Below, piece by piece: positions 1 through 9,402 of a stretch of 33,459 nt of DNA (positions are counted from its first letter, which is position 1; each line of letters starts with the position of its first letter). The position numbers and the translations under genes were made by a program. The stretch comes from Ascoidea tarda (nom. inval.) (Eukaryota > Ascomycota > Saccharomycetes > Ascoideales > Ascoideaceae). The notes beneath the pieces were generated by a model, which searched no databases, was not told the DNA's origin, and was given only the letters and a program-made list of their open reading frames with translations. The stretch spans positions 1 to 33,459 of the forward strand of contig JAKTTS010000120.1 of the NCBI GenBank assembly GCA_030560485.1, given 5' to 3'.

Positions 1-1
1 C

Positions 2-54
<53 letters not shown>

Positions 55-55
55 C
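1..55 (+). repeat. (AAC)n trinucleotide run coding for poly-asparagine
   Basis: Eighteen uninterrupted AAC codons in the NUP2 frame (2-55), running off the window edge. A pure codon run with no synonymous AAT suggests recent triplet expansion rather than selection on the amino acid alone. Confidence 0.95.
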
Positions 56-2137
56 TCATTAAATCTACCAGCTTCCTCAAACCAAACCTCATCTTCAGAC
101 AACCTCCAAAAGAGCCCATTTTCAATGAAACCACTAGTAACTTCTGCTTCTTCTCTAATCTTTAATAATAATGCTAAAAATAACAATATTATTAAGAAAA
201 AAGATGACGAAAACGAAATCGCTACCCAGATCAAAGCTCTCAACGACAAATTCGTTGAAACTTTGGTCATATCTTCAAAAGATGCTCCCTTGGCTAACTT
301 GACTACCTATTGTGAAAAATATATCAAATACTATAACGATGTTAAAAAGGGTAAAGTGCTCTTGAATTCAAACCCAAATACAATTTTAAATTCAATTCAA
401 AATTCAATCAACAATCAAAATAATCAAAAAACCATCAACAACAACAATAATAATAATAATAAACTCCACCTAACTTCAAATAATAACGAATCTAAAAATC
501 AAAATAATAACGAAAATAACAACAACAATTCAACTGCCCTCACCTCGTTAACTAACACTCAATCAACTTCGACTAAAATTCCTTCCTCCGTTTTCAATAG
601 CGACAGCACAAAGTCTATTTTCCCTAAAATACAAAACAAAATAATACTAAACAAAAAAGAAGACCCTAAGCCTGCCTTCAAATTTCAATACAACCCACCA
701 AATAATAACGACAATACTAATATCAATAACACTACTGATAAACCATTTTCCTTAAATTTCAATAAAAACCCTACACCATCCTCATTCTCATTAAATAAAG
801 ATAGCTCATCAGATACTAAAAAACAAGAAAGTATTTTTAACGTCCCCAAATCTTTTAATTTTAATTTTCCAAATAATAAAAATAACAACAATAACAACAA
901 CAGTGATACCAATACTAATAAATCAACCGATTCAAAAAAATCTTCATCAATATTTCCCACAAAAGACTTTACCTTTAACGTTAATAAAGAAATAAAATTT
1001 TCTGGCTTCACTCCCTCAAAAAATGAAAAGACTAACCCAGTTACTACTGCTACTACTGCTACTACTAACAACCCTTTTCCTTCAACTACTTCTTCAAATA
1101 ATACAGAACAATCTCCCCAAAGCGATAACCCCAAAAATGAAAATCAAAAACGAACATCGGGTTTCGTTTTTAAAGCTCCAGAAAACAAAAAATTCAAACC
1201 TATTTTCAGTTTCCAACCTAAAAAATTATCTAAAGAAGAACAAGAAGAGGAACAAGAAGCCAAAAAGGGTCCTGTCTTTACATTTGACAAAAAGAGCATC
1301 GAAGTTAAAAATCCAGTTTTCAAATTTAATACTGCTCAAAAGAAAAATAATGATGAAGCTAAGCCTTCAACATCTACTTTTGGTGGTTTTAAACCTGAGC
1401 TTTCTAATAAAGAAAATCAAAAACCAATTTTCTCATTTGGTACGAAATCAAACCCATTCTCCTTTGGTTCTAACAATACTAATAACAACAGTAACAATAC
1501 TAATACTAATTTCAATAATAACAATGAAGAAAAAGCACAAACGCCAAGTAGTTCAGTTTTTACATTTTCAGCTCCATCAAATCCAACCAATACTAATAAA
1601 TTCAACTTTTCATTTACTCCGGGAAACACTCCAACTACAGCTACCGGTTTAAAATTTTCTTTTAATCCACTTAGTTCCTCTTCAACATCGACTGCAAACA
1701 ATGAACAAAAGAATGAACAATCTGCAAATACACCAATAAGTGATAATAATAATGATAGCAACAGTAAAAAAGAAGAGATAATCATTCCAGCTGGAGAAGA
1801 AAACCAAGATGTTAAATACAATCAAAAATGCAAATTATTATTATTTAATAAAGAAGAACAGAAATTCGATAGTAAAGGTTTGGGTTTGCTTAAGATATTA
1901 TATGATTCCGAAAAGAAGAAAGCGAGATTCATATTAAGATCTGAAGGGTCTGAAAGGGTTTTGTATAATAATTTTATTAACAAAGATATCAAATATGAAA
2001 AAGTTAATAAGTTTGTTAAAGTGCCTACACCATTTATCGATGATAGTGGTAACAGTGCATTAGCTATATATATGTTTAGAGTTAAAGAAATTGATGTATT
2101 GATGAACTCTATTAATGAAGTTAAAGAAATGATTTAA
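2..2137 (+). CDS. NUP2: NUP2-like FG nucleoporin with C-terminal Ran-binding domain (5' end outside window)
   Basis: The frame is open from base 2, so the first ATG (125) is probably internal and the N-terminus, where Nup2 proteins carry the importin-alpha-binding region, lies outside the window. What is seen: an 18-codon Asn run, a conserved helical stretch (coordinates about 226-340, IKALNDKF...LTTYCEKYIKYY) that resembles Nup2, then a long Asn/Ser/Thr/Lys-rich part with phenylalanine-glycine and FxF units (FSFQ, FGGF, IFSFG, PFSFG, FTFS), and a C-terminal Ran-binding domain (about 1810-2137; CKLLLF, GLGLLKILYD, ARFILRSEGS). Nup2 is a mobile nuclear-basket nucleoporin that helps recycle importin-alpha with Ran-GTP and Cse1. 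The order FG repeats then a single C-terminal RanBD is diagnostic of Nup2 among yeast nucleoporins. The tryptophan usual before the RanBD glycine motif is replaced by Phe. Confidence 0.87.
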
Positions 2138-2215
2138 AAAAGGATTAAAGAATTATCAAATATTAATTAAATGTTAAGAAATATTAAGAGATATAAATTA
2201 TTAACAATTATCGAT

Positions 2216-2300
2216 TTAATTTAATTTATCTTATCTTATCTAATCGTATCTTATTTTGTCTTATTTTATTTTATTTTATTTTATTTTATTTTATTTTTAA
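2216..2300. repeat. TTATC / TTTTA pentanucleotide microsatellite in NUP2 3' flank
   Basis: Imperfect TTATC units pass into about six TTTTA units, some 80 bases after the NUP2 stop. This is typical of yeast 3' untranslated regions and has no coding role. Confidence 0.8.
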
Positions 2301-2447
2301 TTTAATTTAACTTAATTTAATTTATATTAGTTTATTTTATATTTTTTCCTTTTCTCCTCTTTTTAACAATTTTTAACAATTTTTGTTTTTCGATTTTTGT
2401 TATATTTTTAAACCACTTTTCTTCTTTTTGATTCATTTGTTCCTTTT

Positions 2448-2455
2448 TATAAAAA
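2448..2455 (+). promoter_or_regulatory. TATA box (TATAAAAA) upstream of the structured segment
   Basis: TATAAAAA lies about 100 bases before the first strong RNA-like stem at 2555, the spacing seen for yeast Pol II snRNA and mRNA promoters. There is no protein gene downstream for it to serve within 2.9 kb. TATA-like octamers are common in AT-rich DNA, so this supports the call only weakly. Confidence 0.3.
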
Positions 2456-2554
2456 TTATCCACCTTACTATCTCATTTAAGACGGATTGCTTAATTTTTA
2501 CTGTAGTCATAAATACTTCCTTTTAAATAAACATTGATACTCATTTGCTGTTAA

Positions 2555-3448
2555 GTAGCCAATCACAAGCCGTAGAAGAGTGGTGCACAGTCTATGGAGA
2601 TGTTATCTAATCACTACTCTATCAGGATATGGCTACCGTATTGTAGTACACAATGCTCTACTAGAGTACATATTGTGGGCGAGACAAGCTAGGTTTTGCC
2701 CAAACATTCAAACAGCGTAAGGTAGTCACACAAGAGGCTAGACAAAAGAAAGCCTGTAGCAAATAACAGTTCTCGAAACGAAAGAAGCCAAAGAAAAACA
2801 GATCAGCACAGCAAAACTAAGAATAACAGGTAGTTTAGTTAATAGGCCATTGCTGGAAGGTTGAAGCCACTGGAGACAGCAAATTCCAACATGACGACAG
2901 CTAAACAGACCAGCCTAGGCAGTGCGAACATTCCCAGCACAACAGAGGCACCAGCAGCACCAGCAGCACCAGGCCCCAGAGGTTTGTGTGGACTAACAAA
3001 CACAGCTTCCAGAGGAAAGCAAAAGCTGCTTAAATTGGGCAAAACCCCAGCCCTTTGCAGCAGTTTCCTGTTTTCGAAGTTGCTTTGCCCAAAGCAGCTG
3101 TGTGGATTGTGGGAGAAAAGAGCATGTTTCTTCGGCCCACTCGACGTTGAGTGCTTTGGTCGCCATGAAACTGCTCCCTGATCTGGCTCACCAACAGTCT
3201 GTTTCTGAACTCTGGAGACCTCCAACACCTGGACTACAGTGCAATGCTGTTTGTTTTGATCTCGACCATAACACTAGTTACTCCATGCCAAAACGGGCCT
3301 TTCTTTTCCTCTTTCTGCTCATTGCTCAAACGAGAAAAATACACGACTAGATTATGTAATGGGTCTATGCAAATCATCGACGGGGAGACTACAAATACCA
3401 CTTGAGTATTTCAGCGAACGTTTGGAACTAACCACATTTGTCGTGGTT
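2555..3448 (+). ncRNA. Candidate structured non-coding RNA (class unknown)
   Basis: Paired segments read on the plus strand: GTAGCCA 2555-2561 with TGGCTAC 2630-2636, enclosing AGAGTGGTG 2577-2585 with CACTACTCT 2612-2620; GGGCGAGAC 2677-2685 with GTTTTGCCC 2693-2701 (two G-U pairs); AGGCT 2735-2739 with AGCCT 2751-2755; a compound stem AGCTGCT 3024-3030 / AGCAGCT 3093-3099 continuing as TTGGGCAAA 3035-3043 / TTTGCCCAA 3084-3092; AAATAC/GTATTT 3393-3411; AACCAC/GTGGTT 3430-3448. G+C is well above the surrounding DNA. Two Sm-like sites (ATTTTTGA 3816-3823, AATTTTGG 3835-3842) could mark a 3' end, but such sites are frequent by chance here. I found no U1, U2, U4, U5, U6 or SRP signature. Telomerase RNA or a snoRNA host are possibilities, and limits and strand are guesses. 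Confidence 0.3.
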
Positions 3449-5198
3449 TCACAGTGGATGTGTTTATTTGGACAACGGTTTTCTCAGCAGAAGCTGTTCG
3501 AGTTAGAAAAAAGAAAATATTCATCACACCAACCCTACTTTTGTCTGGTGTTTTGCAGGCTTAGGAATGCACCAGTGATTTATACCAATGGACAAGTTAA
3601 TTACTCTGTTGCATTTCAATCCGATTGATACTGCACCCATACACAAACCAAATGGTTTAGGTGAAAATTATCTATAACAAAAATGTTGGCTAATATAGGT
3701 TCGATTCGACTTGTGGGTCGTGATCGAATCCGATTCCCGTTTAGGACAGAAGGTTTTGTGACCCAAATCATCTGAAAAAAATTTTCGAGTGAAAAATTCT
3801 TAAAATCAACATGTGATTTTTGAAACACGGATCAAATTTTGGTTAAAGTTGCAAACTGCCAAGTCTTTTTTTAATTGTTTAATTTTTCAACGCACAATGC
3901 AGCAGGTTTTTTGTGTCATTTAGTATTCACGGAAAAACCCTGCCCGATAAAACATTCTGTTGCTTCAAGTAAGGGTAACACTGTTCATAGGATATTACTT
4001 AGTTGCTTTCTTTAGCTATTATTTAAAGAAATAATTTAATTCAAAACATATCCCAGTAAAAGGTTTATATTCACATTATAATATATCAACCACCCTAATG
4101 TGTTTTAATGAGTTTATCTAAACAATAATACCTAGTAAAAGCACCATTTGATATGCTTAAAACAGAGAAAATAGCATCAAAATTTTATTTGTTTAATAAT
4201 AATAAACATTTCGACTGTTTTAATTCAAGAAATCATTTTAGTCACAATTTTATTTTTGATTTCAGCTGAAATATTGGTTTCCGATAACGCTGTTTATCTT
4301 GCGCAACATAACCAGTCCAGGCTGTTCGGACCGCAACTTTTAATGTTTAAACGGAGCGTGAAATTTCCGCATTACTAAATGCTTATGTAATACGCGTGAA
4401 GCTTGAACCTTCCAAAACTTGTTTTTTTAGCTTTTTTCACCGAGCATTTCCAAAGCAAGACACACTTTCTTTTCCATTTTCGACCTAAAATCGACCAATT
4501 GCAATTATATCTATGTTATTAATTGAAAATAATTAATAATTAATATTTATCACCATTCACAATCCCGATCAAATTACCCATTTTATACCAGCTATCAATT
4601 CTTGTTCTACTCCTTCAAAAATTAACACTCACCAGATAGAATTTTATGGTGTGCTTCAATTCCGAACCCACATTCCCACAGCAATTAACTAATCATGTCT
4701 TAAATCTCATCAACAGCTCGCAACTTATTGGTAGTTCACCATATAAAAATAAAAATTTTCTATGTAACAAATGGTCATCATCTTTAAATGTCTCAAAACA
4801 AAATCTTTTAACTTCAAACTTGTGGTTGTCTGGTTAAACATACACTGAAAATATGAAAACTAAAAACCACCAAAGGCCATCGACCTATCACCATCGTTAT
4901 CTTTTCGAGTTCTCTTATGATCTTCCACTAACAATATCTGAATTTAATGGCCCAACGATGGTAAACTTTGCTCTGTGAATATCCAGCTAAAATTATTCTC
5001 AAATACCTTTGTTACAACTACCCTAATTATTTGCTATTGTCTCTTGGCACCTAAAATTTTTTATCTGCTTCATTTCCTTATTTTACAAAGTTTTTCTCTT
5101 TTTTCAGCAATTTATTTGCTGAAACTATTTTGTTTTCACTATATAAAAATGTTAACTTATAATTTTATTACTCCTTAAAATTTGTTATTAATTAATAG

Positions 5199-5262
5199 TT
5201 TTATTTTATTTTATTTTATTTCATTTTATTTTATTTCATTTCAATTCAATTCAATTCAATTT
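5199..5262. repeat. TTTTA / TTTCA / TTCAA pentanucleotide run before the Rho fusion gene
   Basis: About twelve five-base units that drift from TTTTA to TTTCA to TTCAA, ending about 150 bases before the ATG at 5414. It probably lies in the promoter or 5' leader. Poly(dT)-like tracts of this kind often keep yeast promoters free of nucleosomes. Confidence 0.75.
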
Positions 5263-5413
5263 TGTTCTAGTATTATTATTATAATTATTATTGATTACCT
5301 TGGTTCTCTCAACAAAACAAAAGGCATTATTCAAACTGAGTTTAAAACAAATAAAAAAAAAACCACCCAGTGGGTATTGAGTGTTAGAGTTAAGATTTAT
5401 TCTAAGATTTAAA

Positions 5414-8400
5414 ATGTCCAACACAATTGACCAAAAACTAATAGCTATTGGTGATGAATATTCTGGTAAAACATGTTGTTTAAAATTCCTCACTGGAAAT
5501 CATTTTTTATCGACTTATGATCCCACTGTATTCAATCAAGTCTCTAAGGAGATCCTCATTAAAAATGAAGATGGTACTGGAAATGACTTGACAGTAAATC
5601 TAAATATATGGGATACTGCTGGCCAAAACAATTTCGATAATTTAAGACAGTTGGCTTATAAAGATTCCAATATAGTTCTACTATTTTTTTCAATTGATAA
5701 TCCAAGCTCTTTTAAAAATATCTCAAAACGTTGGATTCCTGAATTAGTTTCAAATTTAAAATCAAATTTGATCTCAAATATTCCAATCCTAATCGTTGGT
5801 TGTAAAAAAGATCTAAGAGATTCAATCTCACGCAATGGTTACAATGACAATTCATTTGAGTATTTCGATCTTTTTTTTAAAAAATTAGCAAAAGATAATT
5901 CAAATTTAAATATCATAAGCTATACCGAATGTTCAAGTTTAACTGGTGAAAATATCGATAAATTATTTTACCAGGCTACTCTACAATCGTTAAATTCAAA
6001 TAAAGACTCCAACTCTTTGAGAAACATTCAAGATACTGGTAAAAATAGTGATACCGAAAAGGTATATGACAGCAAGAATTCTATTTTATTCAATCAATTG
6101 AAAACATTGTTGAATGATTTTATCCTGTATTATAAAAAATTGAGTTTATTTTTACATACTGGATTAGGTTTATTAGAAGATAGAGATAATTATTTCTTTG
6201 ATGTTGATTTATTTTATAATGAATGTTTTCCTTGTATTAAAGAATTGCTAAATTTTTATGAGACATCATTATTAAAGCCATTAAAAAGTTCATTAAAGAA
6301 AAACGATTTCAAAAAATGCTTTAGTATTCTTGGAAATTGGATAAATGAATTCATTACATTTGAAATCTTTTCAAGTTTTTTTGAAAAAATTACCAAATAT
6401 CCAATTTTAATAAAATTAATTCAAACTGATTCTATTAAATTTGAAAATTGGAAAAGAAATTTAGAGAAAAGAAAAATACTTTCATACGATGATTTTAATT
6501 TAATTTTTGAGAGCCCAGATTATCCTGTTATAATTTTGATTAATTTTTTTCAAGATGTTTTGAATGTGAGTGGTAATGGTAATGATAATAACAAAGATAA
6601 TGATAATTTAACTATTGCCAAAAGATATGAAACAGTGAAGAATTTTTATGGAAAATTAAATACAATTAAAAATTCAATAAAGACTGAATATGTTTTAGAA
6701 GTTTTAAGAAAAAGTTCAGATTTTAATAATAAATTATTCAATGATTTAAAATTAGATTCGAATAGTACAAGATTTTTATCATTTTTTAGAGGTAAAAATA
6801 AAATAGTCAACCCCATAGTAGACCAAAAAATTCACATTAGTCAAAATAATTCGTTTTATTTTATATTTTCAAATTTCCTAATCATTACAGAATATCAGAG
6901 AGATAATGGGTTGTTGAAGTATGATATTATTCATGAATTAATACCCATGAGCCAAATATCAGGTATAAACAAATTGATAAGTGAAACTTGGGATAAAGAT
7001 ATTAAATATGATATAAATGAAGAGATAATGATTGAAAAATTAAGAAATGTTTATATCATCAGTTTAAATTCATTGAGGGTATATTTTATTATTAATATAA
7101 ATAAGTTGATTAAAAACAATCCATTATGGAACCAAAATTGCTCGGATGTTGAAGATTATTTGACCAACTGCGAGAAATTATTGTGGCCATTGCGAATTTT
7201 TTTCAATTCTAATAATAGTGATGAGAGTGAGCATGAAGGTGAAAGTGAAGGTGAAGGAAATGGAATAATTCAATGTTATTTAAAGGATGATAGGTATTTG
7301 AATAATGAGACAGGAAAATGGAATAATATATTTAATATTAATGGGAATGAAGAGTATAATTATGAAATTAATAAGAAATTGGGATTGAAATTGGATATTG
7401 ATATTTTGAATGAGATAATTTACGAGTATATTGATATTTATGGGAATGATAAAATAGTTGAAAAGAAGCTTAAGAGGCTTGGGGAAATTGAATATCAAAT
7501 TGATTCAATAGATGGTAATGGTAGGTTGAATGAAAGAGGGATGATTATAATTGAATTTAATAAATATATCGAGGGATTAAAGGGTCTAAGAAAAATTGGA
7601 GACAAATTTTTCTTGAATGAAAACAAAGATATTTGTTATCCTTATAAATTTAATACGATGTATTTAAATTTGTTTGAGAATTTTGATAAGATAATAGATA
7701 ATTATGAAGAAGAGTTGATAAAGCCATTAATTATGATGACAGATCAAGAAGAAGAGGGAGAAGGAAAAAAAGGAGAAGAAGAAGAAGAAGAAGAAGAAGA
7801 AGAAGAAAGAAAAACGATTGAAAAAAATGTTGAAAATAAAAACTTGAGAAAGGTCATTGAAAATTGGATTGATAAATCGTCGGGCAAAAAACTAATTGAA
7901 TTTTATTCAAAAATTAGTAAAATTTGGAATTTGGTACGAGTTAATGAGTATTTTAAAAAGCAAAGTAATTTGTATATATTAAAGGAGTTTGAAAAGTGGG
8001 CTAATGATGTAAATGAAAAAGAGAATGGGAATGAAGGGGAGTTTTTGATGAGAATGATATTTGGAGAAAAGAATGGAGAAAAGAATAGGGATTTCTTAAA
8101 TATTGATAAGATGATATTAATATTGGACAATGGGAAAAACCGAAGATGTGTTGAAATGTTGAAAAGGTTTAAAGAGGACAATGAGATGATTTTCAATTAT
8201 TTTGTTAGCAAAGATTTAATCAAGATGGTTAAATATGAGAATAGAGAAGGTGAGAAACCGAGCCAGAAGAAATATAAATACAAATACAAATACCAGAATG
8301 ATAATAAGTTTATCAGTTTGTTTCATGTGAGCAGTAATAAAGAAAATTACGAGGTTTTAGTTTTCTCAAATGAATTGATATTAAGCAAATTTGAGATTGA

Positions 8401-8626
8401 TAGTGATGGGTTCAAATTCAAATGCATTTGTGAACCAATAAGCATATCTGATTTGAAAATCAAGAAGATTAACAACGATATCAAAGATCGAAATAACTAT
8501 TACAACATTTGCTTTTACAATAAAACACAGAGGGAATCCAGGCACTTCAAGATACTCAAAGAGGACTACGAGGAGTGGGTGGTTAAGAGACTTATTTCGA
8601 ACGACTTGGAAGAGGTGATCAACTGA
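5414..8626 (+). CDS. Rho-family GTPase fused to two DH-PH-like (RhoGEF) modules
   Basis: One open frame of 1070 residues. The start is the ATG at 5414 in an AAAATGTC context; an ATG at 5381 in the same frame has a poorer context and would add 11 residues. Residues 8-195 are a Rho GTPase: P-loop GDEYSGKT (13-20), effector loop YDPTVF, WDTAGQ, GCKKDLR, a short Rho insert, and ECSSLTGENI. The P-loop carries Glu where Ras has Gly12. About 225-422 read as a DH domain (LFYNECFPCIKELLNFYE; a degenerate last helix SPDYPVIILINFFQD), then a PH-like region (444-565). A second, weaker DH-like helix bundle (680-920, split by an 11-Glu run) and a PH-like end (960-1061) follow. There is no CAAX box at the GTPase end or the C-terminus. 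The likely job is a self-contained or scaffolded Rho switch in cell-wall or polarity signalling. The GTPase call is sure, DH1-PH1 likely, DH2-PH2 probable. Confidence 0.8.
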   Translation: MSNTIDQKLIAIGDEYSGKTCCLKFLTGNHFLSTYDPTVFNQVSKEILIKNEDGTGNDLTVNLNIWDTAGQNNFDNLRQLAYKDSNIVLLFFSIDNPSSFKNISKRWIPELVSNLKSNLISNIPILIVGCKKDLRDSISRNGYNDNSFEYFDLFFKKLAKDNSNLNIISYTECSSLTGENIDKLFYQATLQSLNSNKDSNSLRNIQDTGKNSDTEKVYDSKNSILFNQLKTLLNDFILYYKKLSLFLHTGLGLLEDRDNYFFDVDLFYNECFPCIKELLNFYETSLLKPLKSSLKKNDFKKCFSILGNWINEFITFEIFSSFFEKITKYPILIKLIQTDSIKFENWKRNLEKRKILSYDDFNLIFESPDYPVIILINFFQDVLNVSGNGNDNNKDNDNLTIAKRYETVKNFYGKLNTIKNSIKTEYVLEVLRKSSDFNNKLFNDLKLDSNSTRFLSFFRGKNKIVNPIVDQKIHISQNNSFYFIFSNFLIITEYQRDNGLLKYDIIHELIPMSQISGINKLISETWDKDIKYDINEEIMIEKLRNVYIISLNSLRVYFIININKLIKNNPLWNQNCSDVEDYLTNCEKLLWPLRIFFNSNNSDESEHEGESEGEGNGIIQCYLKDDRYLNNETGKWNNIFNINGNEEYNYEINKKLGLKLDIDILNEIIYEYIDIYGNDKIVEKKLKRLGEIEYQIDSIDGNGRLNERGMIIIEFNKYIEGLKGLRKIGDKFFLNENKDICYPYKFNTMYLNLFENFDKIIDNYEEELIKPLIMMTDQEEEGEGKKGEEEEEEEEEEERKTIEKNVENKNLRKVIENWIDKSSGKKLIEFYSKISKIWNLVRVNEYFKKQSNLYILKEFEKWANDVNEKENGNEGEFLMRMIFGEKNGEKNRDFLNIDKMILILDNGKNRRCVEMLKRFKEDNEMIFNYFVSKDLIKMVKYENREGEKPSQKKYKYKYKYQNDNKFISLFHVSSNKENYEVLVFSNELILSKFEIDSDGFKFKCICEPISISDLKIKKINNDIKDRNNYYNICFYNKTQRESRHFKILKEDYEEWVVKRLISNDLEEVIN
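7775..7807 (+). repeat. (GAA)n run coding for 11 glutamates inside the second DH-like region
   Basis: Eleven pure GAA codons follow a Glu/Gly/Lys-rich segment. The run interrupts a predicted helical bundle and is probably an expanded surface loop. Confidence 0.9.
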
Positions 8627-9337
8627 ATTGTGCCATAATATCACGATATGAAGCTATACAAATAAAACACAAATCTCCATAAATACAATAAAAAGATATA
8701 AGCAAAATGTGGAACTGCCTATTCCGGCGATAAATTAAGCGACATGCCTGTGACCCAATAAGCACGTTCCAAAGCCCTGTGCAAACGCAACTCAGTAACA
8801 AATAAACGTGACCATAGACGCACCTCCGCAGTCAGCACTGTTTCTAGACGGTGGAGAGCCAGGCTCTGCAGGGCGTGCCGCTTCTGCAGGGCTGTGTTTG
8901 CGGACCAGACCAGGGGTCTGGGATGGATCTCAGACCTTGTCTGCACGCCCGCCGGACAAGCCTACTGCAGCAGCCTAGCGAATCGTGGACCACAATGCAA
9001 CCGTTGGGTTTCCAGATCTGGGAGCTCTGGGGCGCGCGTTGGCAGCAGGGTGGCTGCGTGGCGCGGAAGGACGTGGGAGTCCCAGTGGTGCGGGGGCGAT
9101 AACTTGACGGAAAACGATCAACGGCGGCGGCAGCCAATCAGCGGCGGGCGTGAAAGACGCAAGAACGAAGCAAGAAAAAAGAAACCAAAAAGAAGAAAAG
9201 AAGCAACGCTCAACAGAAAAAGAAGAAAAAAAGTGTCAAAGCTTTCCAGATCTTGAGTTCTGCTTCCATTTTCCACTTTCTATTTTCTGGTTGTTTCCTC
9301 ATTGATATCTTCTCTTATATTCTTTGCAACCTCCCTT

Positions 9338-9374
9338 CTTCTCCAGCTTCTCTTCTCCAGCTTCTCTTCTCCAG
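9338..9374 (+). repeat. CTTCTCTTCTCCAG tandem repeat in the PDE2 upstream region
   Basis: Two full 14-base units (9347-9360, 9361-9374) preceded by a partial one (9338-9346). They lie just before TATATATA at 9395-9402, the best TATA candidate for PDE2. Confidence 0.8.
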
Positions 9375-9394
9375 CTGCTATCTCCCATTCCTGC

Positions 9395-9402
9395 TATATA
9401 TA
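9395..9402 (+). promoter_or_regulatory. Possible PDE2 TATA box (TATATATA)
   Basis: An alternating TA octamer about 440 bases before the PDE2 ATG. If it is used, the transcript has an unusually long, pyrimidine-rich 5' leader with several upstream ATGs. Confidence 0.3.

Larger units (their letters stand above)
2138..5413. other. 3.3-kb gene-free stretch between NUP2 and the Rho fusion gene
   Basis: No ORF here has yeast-like codon use or a recognisable product. The first 400 bases are T-rich 3' flank with pentanucleotide (TTTTA) slippage. From about 2550 to 3450 G+C rises to near 45-50% and hairpins are dense. From 3850 to 5400 the DNA is again AT-rich, with TTTTA/TTTCA runs just before the next gene, a TATA-like TATATAAA at 5140-5147 and one ACGCGT hexamer at 4392-4397. 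A non-coding RNA locus is the best explanation of the GC-richer part. A centromere or origin cannot be excluded, but I see no point-centromere signature. Confidence 0.6.

Noticed and set aside
2839-3640. Several overlapping ORFs of 80-130 codons on both strands in the GC-richer stretch
   Set aside because: Composition is unlike the neighbouring genes, no domain or motif is recognisable, frames overlap each other, and the DNA shows RNA-like pairing instead.
3700-3735. A possible tRNA B box (GGTTCGATTCG) at about 3699
   Set aside because: The last bases break the B-box consensus, and no A box, acceptor stem or anticodon arm can be drawn; it is only a GATTCGA/TCGAATC hairpin.
4260-4400. Point-centromere elements (a TTTCCGATAA motif and AT-rich DNA)
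   Set aside because: No CDEI-like site at a suitable distance and no full CDEIII match; the species may not use point centromeres at all.
8719-9256. ORFs on both strands in the GC-rich patch before PDE2
   Set aside because: Arg/Gly/Trp-rich translations are typical of non-coding GC-rich DNA; stops are rare there simply because A+T is low.
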